In this document: positions 43,601-58,600 of the stretch, one piece after another
How the letters are laid out: every line of letters begins with the position of its first letter
Numbering within the stretch: position 1 is the stretch's first letter
Made by a program: the position numbers and the translations under genes
The notes under the pieces: model-generated
What the model saw: only the letters and a program-made list of their open reading frames with translations
What the model was told of the DNA's origin: nothing
Databases searched by the model: none
Assembly (NCBI GenBank): GCA_033063855.1
Contig: CP093831.1
Span: 27,342,001-27,406,000 of the forward strand
Direction of reading: 5' to 3'
DNA length: 64,000 nt
Source of the DNA: Smittia aterrima
Taxonomy: Eukaryota; Arthropoda; Insecta; Diptera; Chironomidae

Positions 43601-46600
43601 TTCTCTCTCTCACAAAACCATCGCAAGTACATTTCGCGAGATTCAACTATTGACAATTTGCATACAAGGCCTGAGCTCTAAGAACTCAATTAGTGTCGTC
43701 ACTTGGCTATTGAATCGACGCCAATTAGGGCTGAAGCATAAAGGGTTTTTTTTGACGAAGGGGAGAGAGAGAGAGGAAGACAATGTGAAACGCTTTGGAA
43801 TGAAAATTTATGCAAAGTGTTTTGAACTATATGCTGAAAAAGAAAAAAGCTTTATAGCCACTCGAGAGAGAGGTTTACCATAAAACAGCGATTTTCTCGC
43901 GCGCACAAAGGCTTCGAGAAAAGAAAGAACGAGTCAGAATTAGCACTTTGAATGTGTCTATAGATTGTTATATAAATATTTATGACAACTTTTAAACCTA
44001 CATTTCAAGACAAGCTGTCTAAAGTTCAACTTATTTAAGACTCTCACTCGAGTTCTCGAGTTGAGTTGGAGTTGAGTTCCCTTCCAAGTTAGAACTTTAC
44101 TATTTCTCTTTCTAAATTTAGCAGGATTACGACGTTTCGTTTCGTCGTTGATCGAGAATTCATTTGAAGACAAGAAACTGGCAGCTTCGTAGGTTCGGAA
44201 ACGAGTCTTGTCTCTTGGCTAGTCATTAGCTCGTAAAGCTACGACTCTTTCATCGGAACATGAATCAATCCTGCGCTACCCGTTTTGTATTGTGCCACTT
44301 TATGCGTTTGCTCGTTTCGTTCTGCAAATGTTGTATTGTCTCCATCGAAAGCTGTTGACTGGGTTAATTATAAAATGAGAATTCCTTTAAAAATTGTGAC
44401 AGAAAGCTTTAGAAACTTTTTGACGCTGCTCGAGTTTCTCTGTTGAGTTTGAGTTTGAATACAAAATTTATTTGTTTTAATTTTATTTCTCGTTGTTGTT
44501 TTTTTTTTAACTTTTTGTTAATAAACAAGGTCGACTCGCTGTTGTTCACGAACCGAAAAAATGTTTGTCACTCAAACGGTGTCACTTGATTATTAATTCA
44601 AAGTCGTACACGAAATAAAAGTAGAACTTGGAAGTAAAATTATTCACGCGCAAAATTCGCGTTAAAATTCCATCGGAAACACTTTACACGGAAACCTCAG
44701 TGACGAACGTTAAGTTATTTGGCATCATCACGTCATGATCGGCTTTTCTCTTCTCTCCAGAAATGATCTTGTGACTAGCTCGACCGAAGTTCGTCGTATT
44801 TCTCTGTTTACGTCGCGCGCATATTTCAGCACGACCAAGGATGCTTCATGCATAAAATATCTTTATAATTTCTTCGAGACAGAAGAGAGAAACGTTATTG
44901 ATAGCCGGTGCCACTCCGATGAGTCATCTCCTCGAGTGTGAAGTTCGGCCTTTGCCTTATATTGCTCTTTTCGGTTGAAATGCATGACTCGTTGTAATGT
45001 ACACTCTTAAGTAAATTGAGGAGTTACATGCTGCTTGAAATAGCCAGATTCGATGATTTTAATTGAAGCCTTTCATCGCCACAATCGGCGACGCTTAATC
45101 TGTTTCGTTGCTTTATCTGCGCTGGTCACGCAAATCGACATTATTCATGTCATGTTTGATTCATCAACACATTCATTCGTGGACTTTTCATCAATAATTT
45201 CGTGGAATGATTTCAAGATCGTGGTATAGGTTGAGCGAGGCGATTGAAATTCTTGGGAAGACAAGATGAGGAACATGAAGTATCAATTTGTTATATAATT
45301 ACAATTTACACATGAATAACACATCCTCATGTCTTCGGCGATCTTAGACGATGGCAAACGAGCGGGCAAATTGAAAGGCACCAACCGCTGGATACAAGAA
45401 AACGCTTTTTACCGTTAAAATGTATTCATCTCTCCAATAAATTGTATGCGCACCATGTAAGTGTGTGGACATTCGGAACCGACGACAATAAGCGTCTTTT
45501 CGGAAACTAAACAAGTGGAACAAGCAGATCGAGAACGAACTTAATTTGAGGATTTTTCTTTGGATTAAGTAAACAGGATTACAGTGACCTGGATTAACTT
45601 AATCCGGATTAATTTGTCTGTCTGTCTGTCGGTTAGGTTTAAATTTTAAGAATATTATATTATATTATTTATTATATTATATATTATATTAAATAAATAT
45701 TTTATTGGAATATTTTTGTCTGTCTGTACGTCTGTCCGTCCGTACGAACTCCGCAGAAAAATCCTCGAAAATAACTACAAAAGAACCAACTACACGAATG
45801 ATATTCTCGAAACCAACCAAATCGGGGCAGAAGGGGCTGTCCATGAACTCAAGAGAAATTTATTATTGAAAAGAATCTTTCAATGATCACAAACAGAATG
45901 TGGAAGAAAAATTGAAGATTGTGTCTCATTTTACGCTTCTCGTTACGACTCGTTTTAAATACAAAGTTTTTCTTTTTTTCGTTGGTCGCAATAGATCGTA
46001 AACATCACAAACAAAAAATCCAATTATCGACACTGATTACATTTTTCTCTTTCTTTACATCGAAATTCTGTTTTTTCTTTCTTTCTTTCTATTATTTAAA
46101 TTATTATTTATAGCATGAAACTTTTCTACGGGGCTTTTTACTGTTTTTGCATTTTTTACCTTCTTAAAGTCAATGGCAAAGAAAAGACTTTGAAATTGTC
46201 GTTCTACGTGTCGACCGTAGTTGGGCCTTTAAATTACAGATTTGTTTCGAAGCTTTCAAGTTCACGAGGGGCGAGCGAGTGAAAAAATGTAAAGAAACCG
46301 GGCGCTGGCTTGATGAGACTTAGAAAGATGCGACCTAGTTCCGGCATATATGTTGAAAAATGAGCAGCGAGCAAGCGAGAGAATAATTAAGCGAGGTCTA
46401 TGGACAAACGCGATTATGTTTGTAACAAAAAACAGCCGGAGACGACTTACAAGTTGTGGCCAAGATAAAAATAGATAAAAGTCCACGTAGATCGTCCATG
46501 AAAATCTCATGTTAGCTGCTCGCGTCCCACTATCGCAGCTAATCCCATTAGATAAGTCTTAGTCGATGAACCTGTTTAGCGTCGTCGTCAGCAATAAAAT

Positions 46601-49600
46601 GAAATTCAAATGAAAGAAGAAAAGAGGAAATTGAATGAGAAACACTTGCCTTTGTTCGATGAATTGGTCATTTCTTGTAATTTGTCATTCACACAACTTA
46701 GTTTGGTTTTGAACGAGAGAAATATTTTAATTTAAACGAGCGATCAATGATCTTGAAGATGCAAAAGAGTCTTCCGGGATTGCGGAGGCGATTCTCATTG
46801 AACTTGAGTGCTTCGCCTTCCTCTTCAAGCCATCAATCAGAGATCTCTTTGCCAGAGTCTTATCTCTCATGATTTGCAAGTTATTGCTCGCGTTCCTCGC
46901 ATGATTATTTTTCGGGGTTAATTCGATTAAGACCTCTCAATAAGAAAACCCTACCGAGTCGCTCGGATTTGAAAGTTCGCGGAGAGAAATCGCGAAAAGC
47001 TGCAAAATCGCAATTGCTGCGCATTGTTAACGCTCTCTATCTAATCAGATCATTAATTGACTGATGTAGTGGAACATTTATACATGGAAGCGAATTATTT
47101 TTCGAGAACATGCATGCAATTTACGTTTTCAATTCTCTTTCTCGGTTTTCTGGAGCGAATTTACATCTACACACAATTCAGAGCGAAAAAAGTGCATTCA
47201 AGAAAATTACTTCGAGCAATCTTATTGCTTATTACGAAAAAAAAAGTGAAAAGGGGAATAATTAGCGAGAGGAGATTGTAATAAGAAATTGTAAGACTAA
47301 ACAAGATTTGCATGTTTAACTTAACTTCCAAGTATGTTAAATGATCCGTGACAAGCAGAGTTTTGTGTCCAAGCGCTTTCTTTCTAAATATTTATCGAGA
47401 CTCACTCCCTGATTATCCCATTTTAACAGTCAATTTCATGCTTCATTAATTAATATCTTTTATGCTCCAGTTCATTTCCTTTCTACACTTTGCTTTCGCT
47501 TGTTTGCTCTTGGGAGAGACTCTCGTGAGTTGTGAGAAATGAGAACGCACTTTGAATAAATTATATGCATTTTTAATTAATTAACTAACTCATTTTCTTT
47601 TTTTCTATTTCTTTATAGGCCTCGAGGAAAATATCAAAGTGTGGTTACTTGTTCGTGGCACCTCATGATTGGGACTGGGGAAATCCGTTATATAGAACGA
47701 AAGTAAGTTTCTTGTGATTAGATTCTCTCTCTTTCTTCATCTCTTTCGATTAAAGTTTCATATCAAACTATAATTAAAGTGTTTAGCTTATGCGGTGAAA
47801 TTACGCAAATCGATAAATCTTAATTAGCTTTTACCTTATCGAGTTAATTTATCTTGCTCGAAGAGTTCGAGAGAAATTTTCATCTCATAACTTCAAAATC
47901 ATAAACTCGGAGCTCGCTGAACTAGAAAACTGCACCACATCAGTAGATAGATCGATAAGAAGTGATCGAATGGTGCAGGAAAATTACAAAACAATTACTC
48001 AGCAAGACTCGAAGCCTCGCTTAAAGCCACAAGCGATCGGGGAGAAAAAAAAAAGAATTCTCCGCTTCAATATTTTATTATGATCATCGTCAAATCTCGC
48101 GCATAGAGAAATGCCGCAATCTTTCGCGCGCCCAATGTAATACAGTTGAAGAATGTTTGGAAAACAAGTCGAACGAGAGAGATTGTGGCTGTTGGATAAA
48201 CGTATCGATATCGCGTTAAGTTATAGAGAACTCATCACCGTTCGTGTTAGCATGTAGAGAGAGAGACGAGAAGAACCGAGTAAACAATCTTAAACTGCGC
48301 GATATCTCAGCCTTTCAACAACAAATGCAATAGATTTTGTGTTTTCTTAGTCTTTAAATCGTCTTAAGACTGAGGAGTCATTATAATTTTAGAAGATTAC
48401 AAAGAAAAACGAAAAAACGCGATTGGAATTATAATAACATATCAGGAATTGAGTTTGTTTTCCCAACGCGAAGATATTTCATTTGATGCTTCGATGCATG
48501 AGAGCTTCGTGCCAAGTGAGATTACTTGGCTTAGTTTCGCATTTCTGGGCTCATAACCTCTTAGATTCGGAACAGTTTGGAATGTGAAACATTCTGATTT
48601 CAATGACAATTTAACTTCAAGCCCTAAACTTTTCCCAACGAGAAGATATTTCATTTGATTCTTCGATGCATGAGAGCTTCGTGTCTCATCAGATTACTTG
48701 GCTTAGTTTCGCATTTCTGGGCTCATAACCTCTTAGATTCGGAACAGTTTGGAATGTGAAACATTCTGATTTCAATGACAAAACAATTTAAATTCAAACA
48801 AAGAAAGTTACATCATTGACTTCAAGCCCTAAACCTAAACCTAACATATCTTAATATAGAAAATGTTTAGCTCATAAGCAAAACGTAACTCAATAGCCTT
48901 CAGTTATTTATAGTTTCATATGCAAAATTTTACAGACTGTGACAACGAAATTGAAGAAATAAAAAACAAATCGAGAAAGACAAGGCCTCTCTCGAATAAG
49001 AGAAATAAGTTACGACACATTATTTAGGAAACATAATATCCATGAAAGAAAATATGTAATTTATGTAATTTTATGCTCTGCCTTCTTTATCCGACTCGAA
49101 AGCTGCAAATTTCCGTATTAAACAATCAGCCAAAACTTTATTTTTTCGGGCTCTATAATCTAAACTCTACCTTATTAGGAGTGCTAAGAGAATCGTCTCG
49201 AAATAAAGGTTGTGCGCTATGAAATCTTATGAGCCGAGTGATTCCCACTCCCCAACAACAAACAGCAGAAGAGATCATTTGAGATGATGCTTTTCAGTCC
49301 TCACACCGAAAATGATTTTGATGAGGAAAAGATTGCTGGTTGTGCCATAAGAGAAAGAAATTAATCATCCGAAAATAGAGTCGCTCCGACATTTAGCGTT
49401 CAAAACGATTTCGGTAGATGGCAAAGTGATCTTATGAGATTTGCCGCTGTGGGAGGGTGAGAGACACATCTCTCGCGAAGAATCTTTTTCTAGGCAGCGT
49501 GAGATCTCATAATTTATGTCGAGGTGTTAATTTATCGGAGAATTTCTCGTTCAATTTCACGGTAAATTTTATTTTCGTGTTTCTCTTGATCGCATGCGAT

Positions 49601-52600
49601 TCTTTTGAAAAGAATTTGATGTTGGTGCAATGAATTGTAATTTAATTTGAAAGATATTGAAAAAGCGTTTAAGGAATTCTTTGTTTTTTCATCTGTCAGT
49701 CTCCTCTCGTATTGCGTGAATGGAATGTGGCAAGTGATCGCAATCTTCTGAGACAGTTGAATCTTTACATGCCAGCGGCCGTCAAGGAAAATTCGTCTTA
49801 TCTAATGAACACGAGCGCGAACACTTCCCATCCGAAAAAAGTCTTTGAAAAAACAAATTTCTTTCGGGCTCGTTGCATAACTTCGCTGTTAACATTCATT
49901 GTATACATGAATCCATCATGAGAGAGTAAAAAAAAACATAAACGAATGAAAGAAAACACAAATTTTGTGTAATAAAAAGCGACAGAGTTTTCTGCCTAAT
50001 GGTGCAATGACCCGTCAATGATCGGTCGGAGAGAAAGATTGCTTGCCGCGTTTACATGCACAACAAAAAGAAAAGCCCGTTTTGATGTGTCTGCCAAAGC
50101 TCCGCGTCCGCATTTGTGATGAAGTTTTTTTTTTCATTTTCAATTTCTTTTTTTTTCGATTTTGGATTGAAATGATTTTCTTCTTTTCTTCGACTGTTAT
50201 GTCCACAATTGCACAATCGATTCACGTTTCGCAAATGAGCTATGAAGTGCCCGAGTCGCAAATGCACAATCGAAATATTTAGGATTTCTCTAGTCGCTTC
50301 CTGAACATCATCGCGCAATAAACATTCTTACAATCAAAGCGAAAGAAGAAAAAACTTTTCCGCTGGCAAAACGGCGAAGAAGGAATGAAGCAAGAATCGT
50401 CCAATCGATCTGTGAAAATAAGGCGACGACAAATTGTGAATTGTTTTACTTCCATTTCACACATTTTGTCGTCGTTGTCGGGTGAGAGAGAGCCGAAGCA
50501 AAGGGAGTATGCAAATCACATATGGCTCATGTTGATATTGACTTTATGCTATTCGCTTTCTTTCTTTTCCTTCGGATCGTTCGCATGGGCATGTGAATGG
50601 ACATAACAGGCAACAATGAGCAGAGACTAAAATAATAATTATGGAACTTTCATATTTCTCTCTCCTCTTCTTCTTCTAAGCTTCGCCGTGTATTATGCCG
50701 CGCGCGCGATTAAACGCAAAAGATATTTGAGCCAAATAATGTTCGAATATTCGAATCACTCGTCTCGACGCGCTTGGAATTTATTTCCAACTCTTCAAGC
50801 GGGGATTTCTCTTCTCACGTTTGCGTAACTTTCGCCGAAAAGCCTTCGGATTAGGACAGTGTCGAAAAATTGAAGTTTTTCACTCAAAACTTTTGGCAGC
50901 TTCACTTGTTCAGCTCCAACAGTTTCAAATACCAATTATGTCTTAAGAAGAAAAAACAAAAATCTTCGCTTCTCATGCGGGATGAGGAAGAAGTCGCGCA
51001 TTTGCGTGGTGAGAAAAAGGCGCGCGAAGAAAGATAATTTCGATCGATTCGATTGTTCGGTTAGTGAGTTTGCGGTAAGGAATTCATCGACAAAAAGAAC
51101 AATTTGATGGTTTGCGAGTAAGAGAGAGAGAAAGAGAGAGATCATTAGACCAACGTACAGTTAATCTCCAATGAAAAAAGATTAAAAGTCAATCTCTTTA
51201 AGAAGGAATGAGATTTTAATTAAATTTTATTTTGATTTGCTTCCAGCGGTGGCAACGTCGATGGTTCGTTCTGTTCGATGATGGCGAGCTGACTTATGCG
51301 GTTGATGAAAGCGTGAGTATTTAACTGATCCGACTTATCGTTGATAGTTCCGTTCCGAGCTCATCCTAATGAAAAATCAATCTTTTTCCCTCCCCAAGCC
51401 CGAGACAATCCCGCAAGCGATCATCAACATGTCGGATGTTATTGAAGTTGCCGATGCAGAACAAATCACTGGACACACAAACTCAATTCTTATCCAAACG
51501 CCCGATCGTTCAACGTTCGTAAAGGGCACGTGTCAGGAGGAGTCGAAATGGTGGTACAATGTTCTCGCGCAGTTGGTCAAATCAAAGGTTCGCCACCACA
51601 AACGAAATACCTTCATCCTTAAAGGTCAATCGCAGAAATGTAAGTTTTTGATCTGCTCATGTGTTGTTTGATTGATCAAAAGAGTGAAGTGGGAATTATG
51701 TGGGAATTGAGTGACATAAGCGGATGTTTTTTTACTCCTCGAACAATAAGAAACTTGCTCACGAAAAAGGGCATCAGGTGAATTCATCGCAAAAGTCTTC
51801 TCGACAGAATCTGTCCCTGACATTTGGACGGAAATACCAGACGCGACCCTATTACAGACTCACTCACTCACTTATAGGCCGTAGCTCCGTTAGATTGGCA
51901 TTAAGGAAAAGATATTCGCGGTGAGACTTAATTCGAACGTTCGCTCGAATGCAAAACAATTCGCCAAGGCTCGACGAAGTGCCTCTAATTGGAGTCAATA
52001 TTAATTCTGATTGTTGTGGAGCGCCAAGCTTCGAATATTGTCGTCGCTCTTTTGTCGTGTTGAGAAAGCTTCATCGAATCACGTTCGATTTGTATCTCAG
52101 ATTCCACGACTTCACCTCAAACTCGAAACTGCTAAAAATGTGCATAAATTTGTATAAAACATTCTTCATTCATTCAGCCCGAGTATTGATGGAATAATAG
52201 CAACTGCCACGTTATTATGAATGGGGAAACAATAATTATAATGTGTGAACGTATCCCACACACTCTGAGCTGCACTCGATGAATGGCAAATTGGAGAGAT
52301 CTCCCCCTCTCCATTGCCATACTTGGGGGTCGTTCGTGTACATTGTTAACTTTTTTTCAATGGGAAGACACATTTGAGTTTGATTTCTTACAATTTTTTT
52401 TTATTGCTTCATTGAAGTGCTGAAAAATTATGAATTGTTGGTACGCTACACCTTTTTCAACCTCCCGAAGTTGAACTCTACGAGCCCCAAAAAGGTGCTT
52501 GACTTGACTTCTTTCTCTCTCTCTTCGATCATGGCGATCGTTGCGAGGCTGATAATCTCAGACAATTGGCTTGGCTACAAGCAGCCCGTCAAATGATATA

Positions 52601-55600
52601 CATTTTCACTCTACGCCGCGCTCAACCTTCGACCAATAAATCTTTTTTTTTTACATTAAATAATAATCTTTCCTTTAATCTTGGTTCCAGTTTACAGCGA
52701 TCAACCGATTTCCAGCAAGTCGCCACCAACGAGAGACAAATTGCAGCCAGAGAACAAAGCGCAGGTTCGAGGTCGAACCCGAGACACGGACACTACAGGT
52801 TAATATGAATTTTTATTTTCATTTATTCAATTACGATTCCAAATCGATTCACAATGCGGGTGAGCGAACGAGCTCTCTCTCTGGATCTACACGCGGCCCC
52901 ATTAAATCGAATTTTCATTTCCATTTCTAAATCACTCTCGGAATGAAATAATTGAAAGTCTTGTCGATTAGATTTTATGCTCTCGCTTGTGGTTTCATCG
53001 TCAACAGTGTAATTATAAAGGGCTAGCGCGCGATGTCAAGGTCCGCCATAGGTGGGCACGAATATTTCTTGCTACCTTCAACGCTTTTTGCTGTGCCTGG
53101 CTTTAATGAAAAGAGATTCTGAATGAGAACTAATACTGAATTAATTTTGCATTTTCTATTTTGCTCTTCGTCGATTCGTTTCGTTGTCGGGCCATGTACA
53201 ATTCACAATTGCAGGTGAGGTGAAAGTGAAGGTTTTCATTGTGATTTTTATCCGCGATGTTGTTTCCATTTCTTCGTCGCTTTTTGTTTTAAAACATACA
53301 TCGACGGTTCGATCTCTTCTGTGAAGGGATATCTCGGCTTGTTTGCCTTCCCTTGAGAAATTTCTTTGGACGCCTTATTGGTGACTCGTAATTATTATGT
53401 TTTACTTCGGATTTTCTACTCGTGATAGCAAAGCCTGTTCACCATCTAACACAGACGAGGGAAAGAGAGAGAAATCGTCGATAGGAAAATGCACTTTAAC
53501 TTTCAATAATATTCAATAAGTTGGAGCCGCGCCATTAAGTGAAAAATTATGCACTTTTAACAGCCGCTCTGCCTTGCAGTCATTAATTTCCTTGAACGAG
53601 TGGAATTCGATGCATTTCGTAAGCGACTACACGCTCAGATCGACGGGTGAGTCGGTCGTGGCCGAAGTAATAACTTTACGTGAGCGTGACACTGTCCATC
53701 GACATTACCTCGTCCAATTTTTTCATCATTATGTTGTTGGTTGATGTACATGCTTATTTCGCGAATAGCAAAAGTGAATTACCTGCACTCGATCGATCGA
53801 TCGATCGATGATCTCTCAAACGAACCATAAGACGAAGATGAAGAAGAAAACGTATGAAATAACAATTGCAACAAGTTTAAAATCGAAACGAGAAAGTAAA
53901 AAAAATAAATGAGAGATTGCACAATAACAGACCCCGAACAGCATCAATTTCTTATTGATTCCGAGAAGAAGAAAAAAATTGAGAAGAATGTGCATCATCC
54001 TAACCTTTCAGTTGATTTTTTTTTGGGTGTGTGTATGTGTGTTGAAATCTTTAATCTTTTTTTAAAAGATTTCTATTGACTTGGGTTTGCAAAATTTAAT
54101 TTGTTTGTTTATCTGAAAATTGAAGTTATTTCAAATTATTCAAATATAATATATTTATTATAATATATATTATAATATATATAATATATTAAAACTTCAA
54201 AAGCTTTTTCAATCAAAAATCTTCTCTTCTCCTAATTTTTATTTCGATGTTTACAAGCATTTCTGTTATTGGCATTTTTTTATGCAATTCATCTTTGGCG
54301 AAAAAAATAAATGGGCAGCTTCTCCTCATCTTTAGAGAACACCATCATTTATAATGCGAAGGAATGATGGTAGAGAGACGATGTCGATTGGAATTTTTTG
54401 TTTCGTCTCTCAAGAAGCAGCGAACGATGCAATGATGTATGTTTGGACAAGTTGCTGTGAGGCTTAAGCCAGATGAATTAAGTGCTGGTTCATTGGCCTG
54501 AAATGGTAAATCGCCGTGGATCATGATGATGACATGTGTGACCCTCCTCGCTCTCAACTCTCTGTGGCATTTATCTCCCGATTTGGAAGTGTAATTTAAT
54601 CTTCATAATTGTCACACAAGCCCATAATCTTGAATTGATCTTCCTTGCATCATCCAACACAGACGACCAAGCCTGTGTTGTTTCCACGCTTCTTTTACCT
54701 TCAAATTGCCCAATTGAGGCTTCTAACATCACTCACTGCAATTAGGTGCATGCAAAGATCGTTTCCCTTATGTTACATTCGAACGATGCTTCGATAATTT
54801 ATATTTCTCAAAGAAAATTTTTATTTTTCTCACTCATTCCTTCATTTGTTTCATGTTTTGCTCGTTTTGTTTTGACTTGGAAGGTTTAACTATCACACAC
54901 TAAAGGAGCAACAAGTTTTTTTTGTTTTCTTGTGAAACTTTAACGTTTGTGGTTTTAGTTTATCAAAGCCTTGGATTATTTTCAAATTTAAAAAATGATA
55001 AAAGAAATATTCCGAAAACAACAAAAATCTTATCTCCCATCAAACGAGACTAATCATGAACTCATTTACACTCACACACTCGCTCAGATATGCTTTGTGA
55101 TTATATTTTCATCGACGCGAAGAACGGATGAAGTGCTCGTAAATGGCCATGGTCTCGATCATAAATAGATAGAACGAGCCAAGCGAGTGAACTGGAAACA
55201 GAATCGCTACAGTTACAAGCGAGAGCCGAAACAATTTTTCGGATTTGGTTTCCATCGCCATAACTTCGTTTGCTTGTCCGATAATAGCTCTGCAGTGCAG
55301 ATAGCAGATTCCACATCGAGAAAACTTGACAAACGAGCTGGCAAAGAGCTCTGGCCGTAGATACAGATGAAATCTATGTGTAGCGAGTTTAAACAGTTTC
55401 GAGTAAAAAACACTTCGCATAACTTTTGCTGTTGATGCATAAAATATGGCAAAAATATGCAGTAATTGCGGTTTTTTCTCCGTAGCTTGCGAAAACAAAA
55501 TTGTAATTGGAAAATAAATATTTGCTTGAGCAAGGGTAGCAACTTTCCGCTTTACACTTGCTGCTAGGGAAAACTTGACTCCTATGGCTTCAAGCAATCG

Positions 55601-58600
55601 CTCTTTTGTTCTTGTCTTGCACGATCGATACGAAAACCTTCTGGAAACAATTACTTAGCATGAAAATTCAATATCGCCGCGAGACATTCAGCAACTGAAT
55701 TTATTAGCTTGACACCGTCCGCTACCGTCGCGAAGTAGACATTGAAGAATCTGATCAACTCACGAAGTTTATTGAGTTGCGAAACTGCTCAATGCTGAGA
55801 AGCATTAAAATCATTAATTGGTCATAATTGATTGGGGCCGGATGCAGAAGTCGGATTGCCAAATCATTGCGCGGCACAAATTTCACATTTTTATTTTTTT
55901 CCCCTTCCTCTCTCATTTTGAGACCTCGCAGCAAGTGTTTTGCTTCAGATCTAGTTCCTCGATTGAGTCTCGTATCATCAGAGAAGACGAGGAAGAAGAA
56001 ATAAAAAGTCTATTTAAGGTACGAGACGATCTCTGGTGGTGAGCGAGAAGATTAAACAAGGAAGATTGAATTTATCGATGTTCATGCTTTATCGCCAATA
56101 CCGGAGAGTGCGACTAGTTATGCTCAAATTAATATGTAAATCAATTTGATTGTAAGAGAAGAAAAAAAAAAGCAGCAGCGCAAACGTAAAAGAGAAATAA
56201 TTGAAAACAACAAGTGTAAAGGCCGTGAGCTTCGACATGATACCGAGCGGCGAATAATTTACGATCGCGCGACTCATTTTCACTCTCCTCCACGACTCGC
56301 CTAGCAAAGCGCCTGAGAATATTGAAAAATTAATATTTATTGACATCATTTATCTTTGCTTGTGGTTTCGCTGTTGTATTGTGTGGCATGACACCACAGA
56401 AAATCTTAAAAGCCTCCACTCGAGAGCATCTAGCTAAGCATAAACGCTGTAAATGTTTCTTTAATTTGCGCCCTGTTCACTTACATTTCTCGCCGAACCT
56501 GTAAGGAAAGATGCCAAGGTCTTACAGTCACAATTCATTAATTCGCGGCGACTAAGTTGTAGAAATTGCGGGGAAACGATTGAGCGAGTATGCAATGTCG
56601 TTTTGTGCACAAATCGTTTGAGCGTTTAATATTTTTTTTTTCTCCAATTGTACCTGTTCACCTGACATGAGATTTGCGCCGGAGACTTTTTAAGCCTCAG
56701 CTTGTCCGATTTTTTTTAAGCGCAAGCAGAAACAACTTCTCAAGCCGCCTTTTAGTTTTATTTGCGTCAAGATATTAATTTTCATTTATTGTTTTCTTGT
56801 TCTAAGCAAAAAAAAAAGTTAATGAAAATATTTTCTACATTTTTTTTTTATTGACGTGGGTCTCTCGTTCGCTTGCTACGTCTCTCGTTTCCAAAGCTAC
56901 CTTCTTGATTTCGAGCTGAAGCGATTAAATTACGATTTTGATTAATGAAGTTTTGCGAGAGAGGTTTGCACGAGCTTCGACTCGACTCGACCGGTGAATT
57001 AATAAAACGATAGTTGACGATAGAGAAATATTTTTCAAGTCATTACAATGTTTCGTTGCATGCTTGGGACAGACAAGCAGCGACCAGATGATTTCGCAAT
57101 TCAGCCCGCAGGATGAATAAGAAATAAAATAAAAAAAAGTTCCACCTCGCGTCCGCTGACAGAGAACTAATCATTAAAATATCCGTGCAAACATTAATTT
57201 ATTGTGTAATTTTCATATTCGTCGTAGTCGTTTGAGTCTCAACTCGACGAGAGATATTTTGCGAACGTTCCTCGTGAGTCTAATTCATTGCGGTCATGAA
57301 GGGCATAGTAATTATAAGACGCGCTCGTTGGGAAGTTAGCGACGGCAGCTATGAAAATGATTACCTTTATCACGGTTAGCGGACGCGATTCAAAATGAAT
57401 ATTCAGCAGTTTTTATGTTAACCGGGAATTCTGAGAACTCGCGAGAGAGTGAGAGAAAGAAAGAAGAATCGCTTTTAATTTGAAAATTATTCTTCTGGAA
57501 GCGCGAAGCACGTAACAAGCGACTTTTAGAGGAAATTATGCTTTGACGACGCCCAACTTTAATTTCATCTCAATTAACGCTGGAAAATCTGTGTCCAAGT
57601 CCACGAGAGAGAAGAACACAATAACCCGGAGATCGTTCTAACGTCTAAACAGTTTTCTGGTGTAATTCTTCATGCATTTTCAATGTTCCGCGACTAATTT
57701 GCCATTCGCGAGTAAATGGTTTTTTTTTTCGTTGCTGATTGTTTTGTTTATTGTTCTCTTTGCTCTTGTGGTCGGCTCTTCTTTGCTGAAGCTTAATTTG
57801 CTCAAGAAGCCTTACGAAATCTTTATATTTACGTTTTACCAACTCGGACCGAATCAATAGTCACGTTTTTTTCATTTTTCCTTCTTTCTCTCTCTTCAGA
57901 CTCTTCAACATTGTTTTATGAGAACGTAATCAGGGATGAGAAGCTCAAAGATATCGCGAACAAGATCACTAACATTTCGAGTCAAGAGAAGGATCTTAAA
58001 AACCGATGGAGCATAAGTGAGGTTCAATTGGACGAGACGCCAACAAGAGATGACATGAATAACAAGCAGAAGAGGCCACAAAGTCTGTCGATTGTGTCGT
58101 CGGCTCCTTCAATCATCTCCGTCGTGAAGAAGAAAACGGGTCCAGCGGAAATTATAAATTACAGAAAAAGTTCTCAGTCGCATGAGCGTGGTGATCCGGA
58201 CGGCGATTGCGGGATGGAAGAGTCGCAGGCAAGCTATTGCAATAAAGCCGGCGAACTTCGTCTGAAGCTTCCATCCGAGGAGATTCTTCATTGCAAAAGC
58301 GGTTGGCTGATGAAAGAAGATCACAAAGACTGGTCGAAATATTGGTTTTCACTGAAAGGCGGCGGACTCTTCTATTACCGCGATCCAAGCGCTGAAGAGC
58401 GTGGCGTACTCGACGGAGTTCTCGATGTCAACAGCATCACAAGCATCAAAGAAATAACCACAAGTCGTAATCACGCTTTTCAATTAACGGTAAGACGATA
58501 CTTAATAGTTTTATAATTTCTATATTTCCATCTCAGTTACTGTTCATAACACGCCATTCTCTTCAAGAGATTAACTCGCGAAGGGTTCGCAACACTCGAT

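Larger units (their letters stand above)
52799..57899 (+). other. Intron 5 of outspread (5.1 kb)
   Basis: GTTAAT donor (non-consensus second half) and CTCTTCAG acceptor. It holds a (GATC)n tract at 53791-53809 and an AT-only run near 54138-54192. No nested gene was recognised. Confidence 0.55.

Noticed and set aside
48820..48845. CCCTAAACCTAAACC, resembling a telomeric repeat
   Set aside because: Only two to three imperfect units, inside an intron; chance or part of the local duplication.
49712..49921. 69-codon frame in outspread intron 2
   Set aside because: No conserved motif, no splice continuity with osp and ordinary intron composition.
52691..52798. Alternative acceptors (after TTTACAG or TTTCCAG) for outspread exon 5
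   Set aside because: The first acceptor at 52690 gives an in-frame Ser/Pro-rich linker joining exon 6. The TTTACAG site breaks the frame and the TTTCCAG site would remove 25 bases and shift it.
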